43,068 bases of DNA from Lachnospiraceae bacterium (lineage in GTDB: Bacteria; Bacillota; Clostridia; Lachnospirales; Lachnospiraceae): positions 1-43,068 of the forward strand of contig JAFZRH010000019.1 of assembly GCA_017619975.1 (NCBI GenBank), read 5' to 3'. Below the pieces are notes generated by a model. It did not search any database and had not been told where the DNA came from. It was given only the letters and a program-made list of their open reading frames with translations. This document shows, one piece after another, positions 8,809 to 15,199 of this stretch (within the stretch, counting starts at the first letter, position 1; each line of letters begins with the position of its first letter). A program made the translations under genes and the position numbers.

Positions 8809-9639
8809 ATGAAAAAACCGCTTGTCATGGCATTGATTATGGGAATCATTATAGGTACGTCCCTGTCCGCCTCTGCACAGACGGAAACAGCAAGGATCCC
8901 GCAGGAAGTACAGGAATATGCAGAAGGGAAGGCTTTCGAACAATTCCTGAATGCCGCTCCGGTTCTGGGCTTTCCGGAGACAGTAAAGTTTTCTGAACTT
9001 GTTTTAGGGGAAGGCTTTCCGGTCTATCGCATCAAGGGAGATCTGTCTTCCGACAAGCTGGAAGAACTCCTGATTGAACCGGAAAAGTGGACGTATTTTA
9101 TTGTGCTGCCGAATGGGGATACTCTCGCACAAATTGAAGTGTTCAGATCGATACAGGGGGACCTCACTTCATCCGGAGGCGGTATTACAGCAAAATACGG
9201 CGAATGTGTCAATAAAATGCGGGAACTGATACGGAAATCCAACGGAGAGGGAGATCTGAAGCTTATTTCATATGGCGGCGGTTCTCAGCAGTTGCTGTAC
9301 TATTCTTTTAACGGAGATGAAAGGGTTCTGGATTTCAGCATGGTAATTTATTCTGATATCAAGTTGGATGACATTACCGATTACCGTCAGCTTCCGACCG
9401 GCCGGGAAGCCATACAGGGACTGAAAAATGCACAGGAATATATCCGCCAGGAGAAGGAGAAGAACGGCGGGCAGGAGCTGTACGGCGGTACGGATCTGCA
9501 GCTTTCTCTCCATGAATACACGCCGGCTCCGAATAACAGTTGGATCATTGTCGCTGTGGCGGCTCCGCTGCTGGTTGTTGGGGCACTTTTCCTTTGGGGA
9601 AGAAAGAAAAAAGCAGGTACTGCATCCGTGAAGGCATAA
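8809..9639 (+). CDS. Exported, C-terminally anchored protein of unknown function in the ECF regulon
   Basis: The ATG at 8809 has an AAAGGGGG site; a longer reading from 8734 would run through the promoter and is rejected. The 276-residue product has a signal peptide (1-23, cleavage after ASA likely), an outer domain of about 215 residues, and a C-terminal helix (about 244-262) followed by GRKKKAG, so it should be anchored in the membrane facing out. There is no LPXTG motif. I recognise no domain. The outer part contains WTYFIVLPNGDTLAQIEVF and a Gly-Gly rich turn, suggesting a beta-rich fold. It has the same promoter module as the two serpin units, which suggests a part in the same envelope response. 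It ends just before a terminator. Confidence 0.75.
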   Translation: MKKPLVMALIMGIIIGTSLSASAQTETARIPQEVQEYAEGKAFEQFLNAAPVLGFPETVKFSELVLGEGFPVYRIKGDLSSDKLEELLIEPEKWTYFIVLPNGDTLAQIEVFRSIQGDLTSSGGGITAKYGECVNKMRELIRKSNGEGDLKLISYGGGSQQLLYYSFNGDERVLDFSMVIYSDIKLDDITDYRQLPTGREAIQGLKNAQEYIRQEKEKNGGQELYGGTDLQLSLHEYTPAPNNSWIIVAVAAPLLVVGALFLWGRKKKAGTASVKA

Positions 9640-9668
9640 GCGATTTCTCGTGTGGGCCGGAATGTTGC

Positions 9669-9703
9669 CGGGTCGGAAATGGATACTTTCCGGCCCGCTT
9701 TTT
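9669..9703 (+). terminator. Intrinsic terminator after the exported protein
   Basis: An 11-bp stem (9669-9679 with 9687-9697, one G-U pair) with a 7-nt loop is followed by CTTTTT. It ends the first unit only 9 nt before promoter P2 begins. Confidence 0.8.
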
Positions 9704-9711
9704 CAACTTTC

Positions 9712-9757
9712 TGTTACATTCCCTTCCGGTTTACGACTGCATAGGTGAAAGCGCTTT
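9712..9757 (+). promoter_or_regulatory. ECF-type promoter P2 with downstream palindrome
   Basis: TGTTACA (9712-9718), 13 nt, TACGAC (9732-9737), 10 nt, palindrome AAAGCGCTTT (9748-9757). The leader that follows shares the 19-nt block GCCGCGTGAACGTGACGGG (9771-9789) with the leader of the sigma operon. Confidence 0.75.
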
Positions 9758-9825
9758 TATACCGGACCATGCCGCGTGAACGTGACGGGACATGATTCGG
9801 AGAAAGAACGGGGAGAAAACTTGAG

Positions 9826-11313
9826 ATGAAAAACGATAAATCAATAAATCCATGGATCCGCCGAATCTGCGCGGGCCTGGCGCTGGTGCTGCTGGTAGGC
9901 GGCTCCGTCTGGATGATCAGCCGGCAGAACCGTATAAAGCCGAAAAACGAGGAATCGATTGGCATGACAGAAAAAACTGATAATATCACGGCAAGGGAAC
10001 AGACAGGAACGACAGCAGAAATGCAGCCGGAAAGTCTGGAAGACCCGATCCCGGCGGATCCGGCAGTCAAGGCCGTTCTGCTGGCGGAGCCGGAGTATCC
10101 GGAAGAGTGGGCCTGGAATAAAACATCCGGGCGTAAGGGAGAACTGCCTCCGGGATTTGTCCGCCGCCAGGCGGGCGTGGAGACGGCGGATCTTTTCCGC
10201 AGCTATTTTGCCGACATGATGCTGCTGCTTTTATCGGAGGAGGATCAGCAAAACGCCGTCATGTCTCCGGTTAATATCTTTATGGCGACGGCTATGCTGG
10301 CCGAGGTCACGGGGGGACAGACGCGGCAGGAGATCTTAAATGCGATGGGCGTCGGCAGCCTTTCCGAACTGCGAAAGCAAGCGGCTGCGCTTTGGGGGAT
10401 GTGCTATCGGGACGATGGACAGGAAAAGCTTGTGCTGGGCAATTCCCTCTGGTTATCCAACGGTCTTTCGTACCGGGAGAGCGCGGTCAAAAGTCTGGCG
10501 GAACATTACTATGCCTCCTCCTTCCGGGGACAGATGGGCTCGGAAGAATACGATCAGCTGCTGCGGGAATGGTTGAGTGCCATGACCGGGGACCTGCTGA
10601 AAGAGCAAGCGGCGTCGGAACATCTGGATCCAAACTGCGTACTGGCTTTAGCCGGCACGATTTGGCTGCAGACGAAATGGGCAGATATGAACTGCTTTGA
10701 TCCGGAGCAGACTGCCGATGCCGTTTTCCACGGCGCCAGGGGGGATGAGACGGTTCCTTTCATGCATCAGGAAAGTGCTGCCTGGGAATGCTGGTGCGGA
10801 GAAAATTACAGGATGGTCCGTCTGTCGACAGGACAGGGAGCCGCGATCTTCTTTCTGCCGGATGAAAGTGTCAGCGTGACGGAAATGATGGCTTCCCCCT
10901 CCTTCCGGGAGTATCTGGCCAACAGCAATCAGGGGACGGTGGAAGGAATGTCGGTGATCGAGGCAAAGGTCAACCTGAGCGTTCCGAAGCTGGACATCAA
11001 CGCTACCCAGGATCTGATCGGCAGCATGAAGAAACTGGGTATGGAGAGCTGTTTTGATCCGAAAACAGCAGATTTTTCGCCTTTGCTGGATCTGCCCGGT
11101 ACGCACGTGGATGCGGCAACGCAGAGCTCCCGTCTGATGATGGATGAAGAGGGGATTTCGGCGGCTTCCTATGTACTGATTACGGCGGCCGGATACCCGC
11201 CGGAAGAGGAGATCGAGATCAATATGGTGATCGATCGGCCTTTCTTCCTGCTGGTCACCGGTTACGCTGCCATCCCGCTCTTTGCTGCCGTCGTGAATAC
11301 TATAGAACCGTAA
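9826..11313 (+). CDS. Membrane-anchored serpin, paralog lacking the putative sigma-binding tail
   Basis: The 495-residue product begins with 13 basic residues, then one helix (14-31) and a Glu/Thr-rich linker to about residue 105. The rest is a serpin, a suicide inhibitor of proteases. It shows the serpin core NAVMSPVNIFMATAMLAE followed by GGQTRQEI, the hinge DEEGISAASYV, and the closing block DRPFFLLVTG with LFAAVVNTIEP. Counting from the hinge Gly as in alpha-1-antitrypsin puts the reactive bond near Tyr457-Pro458. Pro after the scissile residue would be unusual, so true inhibition is uncertain. The helix GLALVLLVGGSVWMISRQ is identical to that of the serpin at 12057, but the 35-residue cytosolic tail of that protein is missing. 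ATG follows a GGGGAGA site. It has its own ECF-type promoter and terminator. Confidence 0.9.
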   Translation: MKNDKSINPWIRRICAGLALVLLVGGSVWMISRQNRIKPKNEESIGMTEKTDNITAREQTGTTAEMQPESLEDPIPADPAVKAVLLAEPEYPEEWAWNKTSGRKGELPPGFVRRQAGVETADLFRSYFADMMLLLLSEEDQQNAVMSPVNIFMATAMLAEVTGGQTRQEILNAMGVGSLSELRKQAAALWGMCYRDDGQEKLVLGNSLWLSNGLSYRESAVKSLAEHYYASSFRGQMGSEEYDQLLREWLSAMTGDLLKEQAASEHLDPNCVLALAGTIWLQTKWADMNCFDPEQTADAVFHGARGDETVPFMHQESAAWECWCGENYRMVRLSTGQGAAIFFLPDESVSVTEMMASPSFREYLANSNQGTVEGMSVIEAKVNLSVPKLDINATQDLIGSMKKLGMESCFDPKTADFSPLLDLPGTHVDAATQSSRLMMDEEGISAASYVLITAAGYPPEEEIEINMVIDRPFFLLVTGYAAIPLFAAVVNTIEP

Positions 11314-11339
11314 AACGTTCAGAAGATAAGGAATATCAG

Positions 11340-11377
11340 ATCAGACCGGAAAAATTTCCCGGTCTGATTTGTATTTT
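11340..11377 (+). terminator. Intrinsic terminator after the first serpin gene
   Basis: A perfect 10-bp stem, ATCAGACCGG (11340-11349) with CCGGTCTGAT (11359-11368), has a 9-nt loop and is followed by a T-rich tract. It separates the serpin unit from promoter P3. Confidence 0.8.
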
Positions 11378-11387
11378 CAAAAAAATC

Positions 11388-11433
11388 TGTTACAATTTTC
11401 TGCAGAATACGACTTTGTTATTGAAAGCGCTTT
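11388..11433 (+). promoter_or_regulatory. ECF-type promoter P3 of the sigma-serpin operon
   Basis: TGTTACA (11388-11394), 13 nt, TACGAC (11408-11413), 10 nt, palindrome AAAGCGCTTT (11424-11433). The conserved leader block lies at 11446-11464. Its place before a sigma gene suggests the sigma factor drives its own synthesis. Confidence 0.75.
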
Positions 11434-11499
11434 TCTCCGGAGCGCGCCGCGTGAACGTGACGGGGTACGATCCGGGATAAGAACGGGAAGGGGACTTCC

Positions 11500-12060
11500 G
11501 TGGAAGACAGACAGATTACAGAACTGTTCCTGAAAAGGGATGAGGAGGCGATCCGTGCGGCTCAGACCGCTTACGGAGCGTACTGTCTGTCCATTGCCCG
11601 GCGGGTTCTCCGCAATGAAGAAGATGCCGAGGAATGCGTGAACGACATGCTGCTGGCAGCCTGGAACAGCATCCCGCCGAACGAGCCGGAAAATCTGGCA
11701 CATTATCTGGGTCGGATCGTAAGGCGCATCGCGATCGACCGTCTGCGGAAGGAAACCGCTTTAAAACGGGGCGGCAGCGAGGCTCGGGTCGCCCTGGACG
11801 AGCTGGAGGAAATGCTCGCGGCAGCCGGCACGCCGGAAGAACTGCTCGAAAAGAAGGAACTGGCCGCTGCGGTGAGCGGGATACTGAGGAACTTCAAAGA
11901 GGCGGAACGGAACATTTTTATCCGCCGCTACTGGTTCCTGGACACGGAAGCCGAGATCGCGGAGCGCTACGGCATCAGCCGGGGGCAGACCGCCATGATC
12001 CTGTCCCGCGGCCGGAAAAAGCTGGCAGCCGCCCTGAAAAAGAAAGAGTGGATCGAATGA
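11500..12060 (+). CDS. ECF-type RNA polymerase sigma factor
   Basis: The 186-residue protein has the two-domain layout of group IV sigma factors. Region 2 spans about residues 5-90: LFLKRDEEAIRAAQTAYG, then the NEEDAEECVNDMLLAAWN helix and HYLGRIVRRIAIDRLRKE. Region 4 spans about 125-180, with FKEAERNIFIRRYW and a helix-turn-helix EAEIAERYGISRGQTAMIL. It should direct RNA polymerase to a small promoter set; the three TGTTACA/TACGAC modules nearby are the obvious candidates. The start is GTG at 11500, supported by an AAGGGGA site about 6 nt before it. Its stop overlaps the ATG of the membrane serpin gene by 4 nt (ATGA), the usual layout of a sigma and its anti-sigma factor. Confidence 0.92.
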   Translation: MEDRQITELFLKRDEEAIRAAQTAYGAYCLSIARRVLRNEEDAEECVNDMLLAAWNSIPPNEPENLAHYLGRIVRRIAIDRLRKETALKRGGSEARVALDELEEMLAAAGTPEELLEKKELAAAVSGILRNFKEAERNIFIRRYWFLDTEAEIAERYGISRGQTAMILSRGRKKLAAALKKKEWIE

Positions 12061-13709
12061 AAAGCGATAAATTGATGGATGCTATCACGGAAATCGATGA
12101 GGACCTGTTGACGCAGGCCGAAAAAGAACCGACAAAAAAAGAGCGGGCGGCGGCGGGAAGGGTGATCCCGTTTTCTCCCGCCTGGATCCGCCGGGTGTGC
12201 GCGGGGCTGGCTCTCGTGCTGCTGGTAGGCGGTTCGGTCTGGATGATCAGCCGGCAGAGTACTGTGCGGCAGGGGAGCGAAGAAACAACGGCCCCGTGGA
12301 CGGAAACGGTCGGCGTGATCACCGGAGGAGAGACCCAAACAAAGACGGAGATTGATCCGTCCGGAGTCATCGCCTTCGGAGGCAATGATCTGGCAGGATC
12401 CGAAACATCGGAATCAGCGGAGACTTCTGCTCTCGGAGCAACGGAGGGAGGTACGTCGGCAGGTTCGGAGGATCCGGCATGGAAGGAGGCTGCACTGGTC
12501 CGGTTCGAATACCCGGAGGAATGGCCTTTTGATGAAAGGTATGGCGGGATCATGCCGAGGCTCATCCGGACGACAGCCGGCAAAGAGACGGCAGACCTGT
12601 ACCGCAGCTTTTTTGCGGATATCATCCTGAAGCTTCTGTCCGACAATGAGCAGGATAATTCCGTTATGTCACCGGTCAATGTTTTTATGGCTGCCGCCAT
12701 GCTGGCGGAGATCAGTGGCGGAGAAACGCAACAGGAGGTCTTAGACACGCTGGGGGTCGGCAGCCTTTCCGACCTCAGGGACCAGGCAAAAAAGCTCTGG
12801 GGGCTCTGCTACCGGGATGACGGACAGGAAAAGCTCGTTCTGGGCAACTCCGTCTGGCTTTCCGATGCGCTGACTTACCGGGAAGATTCCGTAAAACAGC
12901 TGGCGGAATCGTACTATGCATCTGCTTTCCGGGGCGAAATGGGCTCGGAGGCCTACAATACGCTGTTCCGCAGCTGGCTCAACGAGATGACAGGAGGCCT
13001 TCTGAAAGAACAGGTGGAATCGATGTGCCTTCAGCCCTTTGTAACGTTTGCCCTGATCAGTTCGATCTGTCTGGAAACACACTGGACCGCGCCGTTTGAC
13101 ACGAAGGAAACAAAATATGAGGTATTCCACGCTGCGCAGGGTGAGCAGACCGCCCTCTTTATGAACCAGAAAGAGGCGGCGCGGTATTATGTCTGCGGCG
13201 AGAACTATCGGATGATACGACTGCAGACGTATCAGGGCTATGTCTGGCTCTTCCTGCCGGACGAGGGCGTAAGCGTGGCCGACATGATGCAGACGGAAAG
13301 CTTTCGGGACTGGCTCGCCCACACGAATCGGGATGATTTCGAAGGGCTTGAGACCGTGTCGGGGTCCATCAACGTCAGTGTTCCGAAGCTGGATATCGAT
13401 GCGTCGCTGGATCTGATCGACAGTCTGACGGCGCTGGAGATCCGGAATGCTTTTGATCCGGGGAAAGCGGATCTTTCGCCGCTTCTGGGCGGATCCGGCG
13501 GGTGCATCGATTCTGCTGAGCAGAAATCCCGCCTGGTGATGGATGAAAACGGGGTGGAAGCGGCTTCGGTCGTTGCGATGTCGATGGCAGCCGCAGCGCC
13601 GCAGGCCCCGGAGTTCGACTTCGTTCTGGACCGGCCGTTCTTCCTGCTGGTCACCGGCCCCGAGTCCGTTCCGCTCTTTGCCGCGGTGGTCAACAGCATA
13701 GAACCGTGA
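12057..13709 (+). CDS. Putative anti-sigma factor with an extracellular serpin domain
   Basis: The ATG at 12057 overlaps the sigma stop by 4 nt. The 550-residue protein opens with a 46-residue cytosolic tail (MKSDKLMDAITEIDEDLL, then a charged segment). Tails of this look often accompany ECF sigma genes in Clostridia, though I know no structure for them. One helix (about 47-65) leads to an Ser/Thr/Glu/Gly-rich linker (66-140) and a full serpin domain: NSVMSPVNVFMAAAMLAE, GGETQQEV, LDIDASLDLIDSL, the hinge DENGVEAASVV, and DRPFFLLVTG with LFAAVVNSIEP. Counting from the hinge places the reactive bond near Ala513-Ala514, a choice that would suit elastase-like proteases. I infer that the tail holds the sigma factor and the serpin senses outside proteases. 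The serpin call is firm; the anti-sigma role is inferred from order, overlap and topology. Confidence 0.88.
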   Translation: MKSDKLMDAITEIDEDLLTQAEKEPTKKERAAAGRVIPFSPAWIRRVCAGLALVLLVGGSVWMISRQSTVRQGSEETTAPWTETVGVITGGETQTKTEIDPSGVIAFGGNDLAGSETSESAETSALGATEGGTSAGSEDPAWKEAALVRFEYPEEWPFDERYGGIMPRLIRTTAGKETADLYRSFFADIILKLLSDNEQDNSVMSPVNVFMAAAMLAEISGGETQQEVLDTLGVGSLSDLRDQAKKLWGLCYRDDGQEKLVLGNSVWLSDALTYREDSVKQLAESYYASAFRGEMGSEAYNTLFRSWLNEMTGGLLKEQVESMCLQPFVTFALISSICLETHWTAPFDTKETKYEVFHAAQGEQTALFMNQKEAARYYVCGENYRMIRLQTYQGYVWLFLPDEGVSVADMMQTESFRDWLAHTNRDDFEGLETVSGSINVSVPKLDIDASLDLIDSLTALEIRNAFDPGKADLSPLLGGSGGCIDSAEQKSRLVMDENGVEAASVVAMSMAAAAPQAPEFDFVLDRPFFLLVTGPESVPLFAAVVNSIEP

Positions 13710-13727
13710 AAAGCCTAGGAGAAAATC

Positions 13728-14987
13728 ATGCGTAAAATATTCAGTATATTGCTTATCCTTACCCTCCTGATCTGCCTGTCTGCGGGCTGCGGCGCGTCTG
13801 AAAACGGGACGGATCCGGCGTCGAAGACGCCTGTGACGACCCAGCAGGATCAGCCGGGGGAGACCGTGCCCGGCACCTCGGAAACCGAGCCAAAGCAGAT
13901 CGCCGAGATCCTGGATAAAGACGGCAAGCTTCTCGCCCGGATCGACGGACGGGCGAACGCCAGCGCGGCGGATGCCGGCATCTTTTACAGCATCTTCGTG
14001 CAGGGAGAATACGAATTTACCGCCACGGCGCAGTACCGCTTCTTCCGCCTGTCAGACGGGAAGGATTTCCTTTTAGGCACGCTGGAGGATCAGGGCTACG
14101 AGGCCGTCTATGCCCGCACAGAACTGGACGGGATCGTCTATGCGCTGGCGCTGACCGGCAATCCTTTTGATTCCGCGCCGGATGCGCTCTGGCTGCTGGC
14201 CTTCGATCCGGTGCGCGGGACCATGAACAAGATCCGCGTTTCCGAAAACCCCTCCCCCTACGCGGCCATGACGGCGGCAGACGGCAAGGTGCTGGTCATG
14301 GTCCACGAGCTGGGTGCGCCGAAGCGCGACTTGGTCTTCGAATTCGATGCCGCCTCCGGCGCGCTGAAGGAGGTCCTGTCCTTTTCTTCCGAAGGCAGCC
14401 GCTGCGAATCCCTGCGCGGGGTATATGCGGACGGAGAGAAGCTGTACCTGCTGAGGCTTTTAGTGGAAGGCGGCAATCCGGAGGAACTGGTTCTTGACGT
14501 CTATGACGGCGCGTACGGGAAGCTCTCCGAGCGTCCTTTAAGCGAACTTATCTTTTCGGAAGACTATGCCGGGATCACCTCGCCGGGCGATGAAAAAGCG
14601 GAGCTCGGCATGATCGTGAGCGGCTTCGCCGTCCGGGAAGGCCGGTATCTGTACTATGAAAACTTCGGCGTCACGCGGGCACTGCTGGATCTTGAGACCG
14701 GCCGGAACCTGTTTGCGAAAGACGATAACTACGCCCTCTCGGTCGGCGGGGGGAAGAAGCTGTTTTACTTCTTCGATCTGGGCCAGGCAGAACCGGGACA
14801 GGCCGTGCAGGGGCTTTATGATCTGAAAGACGGGGCTGTCGAAAGGATCGCCATAGCGCCGCCGGACGGACGCGCGATGATCCGCAGCCTCTCGGTCTCT
14901 CCGAACGGGACCCGGCTGATCCGCTTTTCGGACAGGGAGCTGCGCGATCCCGGCACGAACGCGCTCGTGATTTGGACGGAGCCGTAA
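13728..14987 (+). CDS. Lipoprotein of the sigma-serpin operon, beta-propeller-like
   Basis: The gene starts 18 nt after the serpin gene, with an AGGAGA site, so it is the third gene of the operon. The 419-residue product has a lipoprotein signal ending LSAGC (Cys21 lipidated), a Thr/Pro/Glu-rich linker to about residue 60, and then a repetitive beta-rich domain. Units such as YFFDLGQAEPG, GVYADGEKLYLLRLL, MTAADGKVLVMV and SVSPNGTRLIRF recall the blades of a WD40-like propeller. No catalytic motif is visible. It should sit on the outer face of the membrane near the serpin. It might present targets, shield the serpin or receive signals, but sequence does not decide among these. Confidence 0.78.
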   Translation: MRKIFSILLILTLLICLSAGCGASENGTDPASKTPVTTQQDQPGETVPGTSETEPKQIAEILDKDGKLLARIDGRANASAADAGIFYSIFVQGEYEFTATAQYRFFRLSDGKDFLLGTLEDQGYEAVYARTELDGIVYALALTGNPFDSAPDALWLLAFDPVRGTMNKIRVSENPSPYAAMTAADGKVLVMVHELGAPKRDLVFEFDAASGALKEVLSFSSEGSRCESLRGVYADGEKLYLLRLLVEGGNPEELVLDVYDGAYGKLSERPLSELIFSEDYAGITSPGDEKAELGMIVSGFAVREGRYLYYENFGVTRALLDLETGRNLFAKDDNYALSVGGGKKLFYFFDLGQAEPGQAVQGLYDLKDGAVERIAIAPPDGRAMIRSLSVSPNGTRLIRFSDRELRDPGTNALVIWTEP

Positions 14988-15014
14988 AAACCAGGTCGGC
15001 TGCAGCAAAAGAGA

Positions 15015-15092
15015 GAAAAGATCCTTCGACTCGCTTCGCTCGCTCAGGATGACACGTTTTTGCAAGGCGCTTCGCTCGCTCAGGATGACACG
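15015..15092. repeat. Interspersed palindromic repeat, two inverted units
   Basis: Two copies of GCTTCGCTCGCTCAGGATGA, at about 15033-15052 and 15069-15088. The first is preceded by GATCCTTCGACTC. They are the reverse complement of the cluster at 8531-8681, so the family occurs at least twice, in opposite orientation, on the two sides of the sigma-serpin block. Confidence 0.75.
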
Positions 15093-15114
15093 GCCCGTAG
15101 TTTTTAAGAGCTTC

Positions 15115-15143
15115 TTGTTTCTTTCCGCTAAAAGCGGTATAAT
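15115..15143 (+). promoter_or_regulatory. SigA-type promoter of the M18 aminopeptidase gene
   Basis: TTGTTT (15115-15120), 17 nt, TATAAT (15138-15143). Perfect -10 and ideal spacing, 57 nt before the ATG. A small GC inverted repeat (CCGCTaaaAGCGG) lies in the spacer. Confidence 0.75.
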
Positions 15144-15146
15144 CTT

Positions 15147-15174
15147 ACCCGGAGGCGAAAGCTCCGGGTTTTTT
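15147..15174 (+). terminator. Terminator-like hairpin at the 5' end of the M18 mRNA
   Basis: ACCCGGAG (15147-15154) pairs with CTCCGGGT (15162-15169) across a 7-nt loop and is followed by six T. It lies between the promoter and the gene, with the expected transcription start inside or at its left arm. It could shield the mRNA end or act as an attenuator. Confidence 0.5.
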
Positions 15175-15199
15175 AGTTTACTTAAACGAGGAGAAGCAT

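Noticed and set aside
11634-12056. Upstream extension of the membrane serpin from an ATG inside the sigma gene
   Set aside because: The first 141 residues would be out-of-frame sigma sequence, Arg/Gly-rich with no fold. The ATG at 12057 gives the tail-helix-serpin layout and the usual 4-nt overlap.
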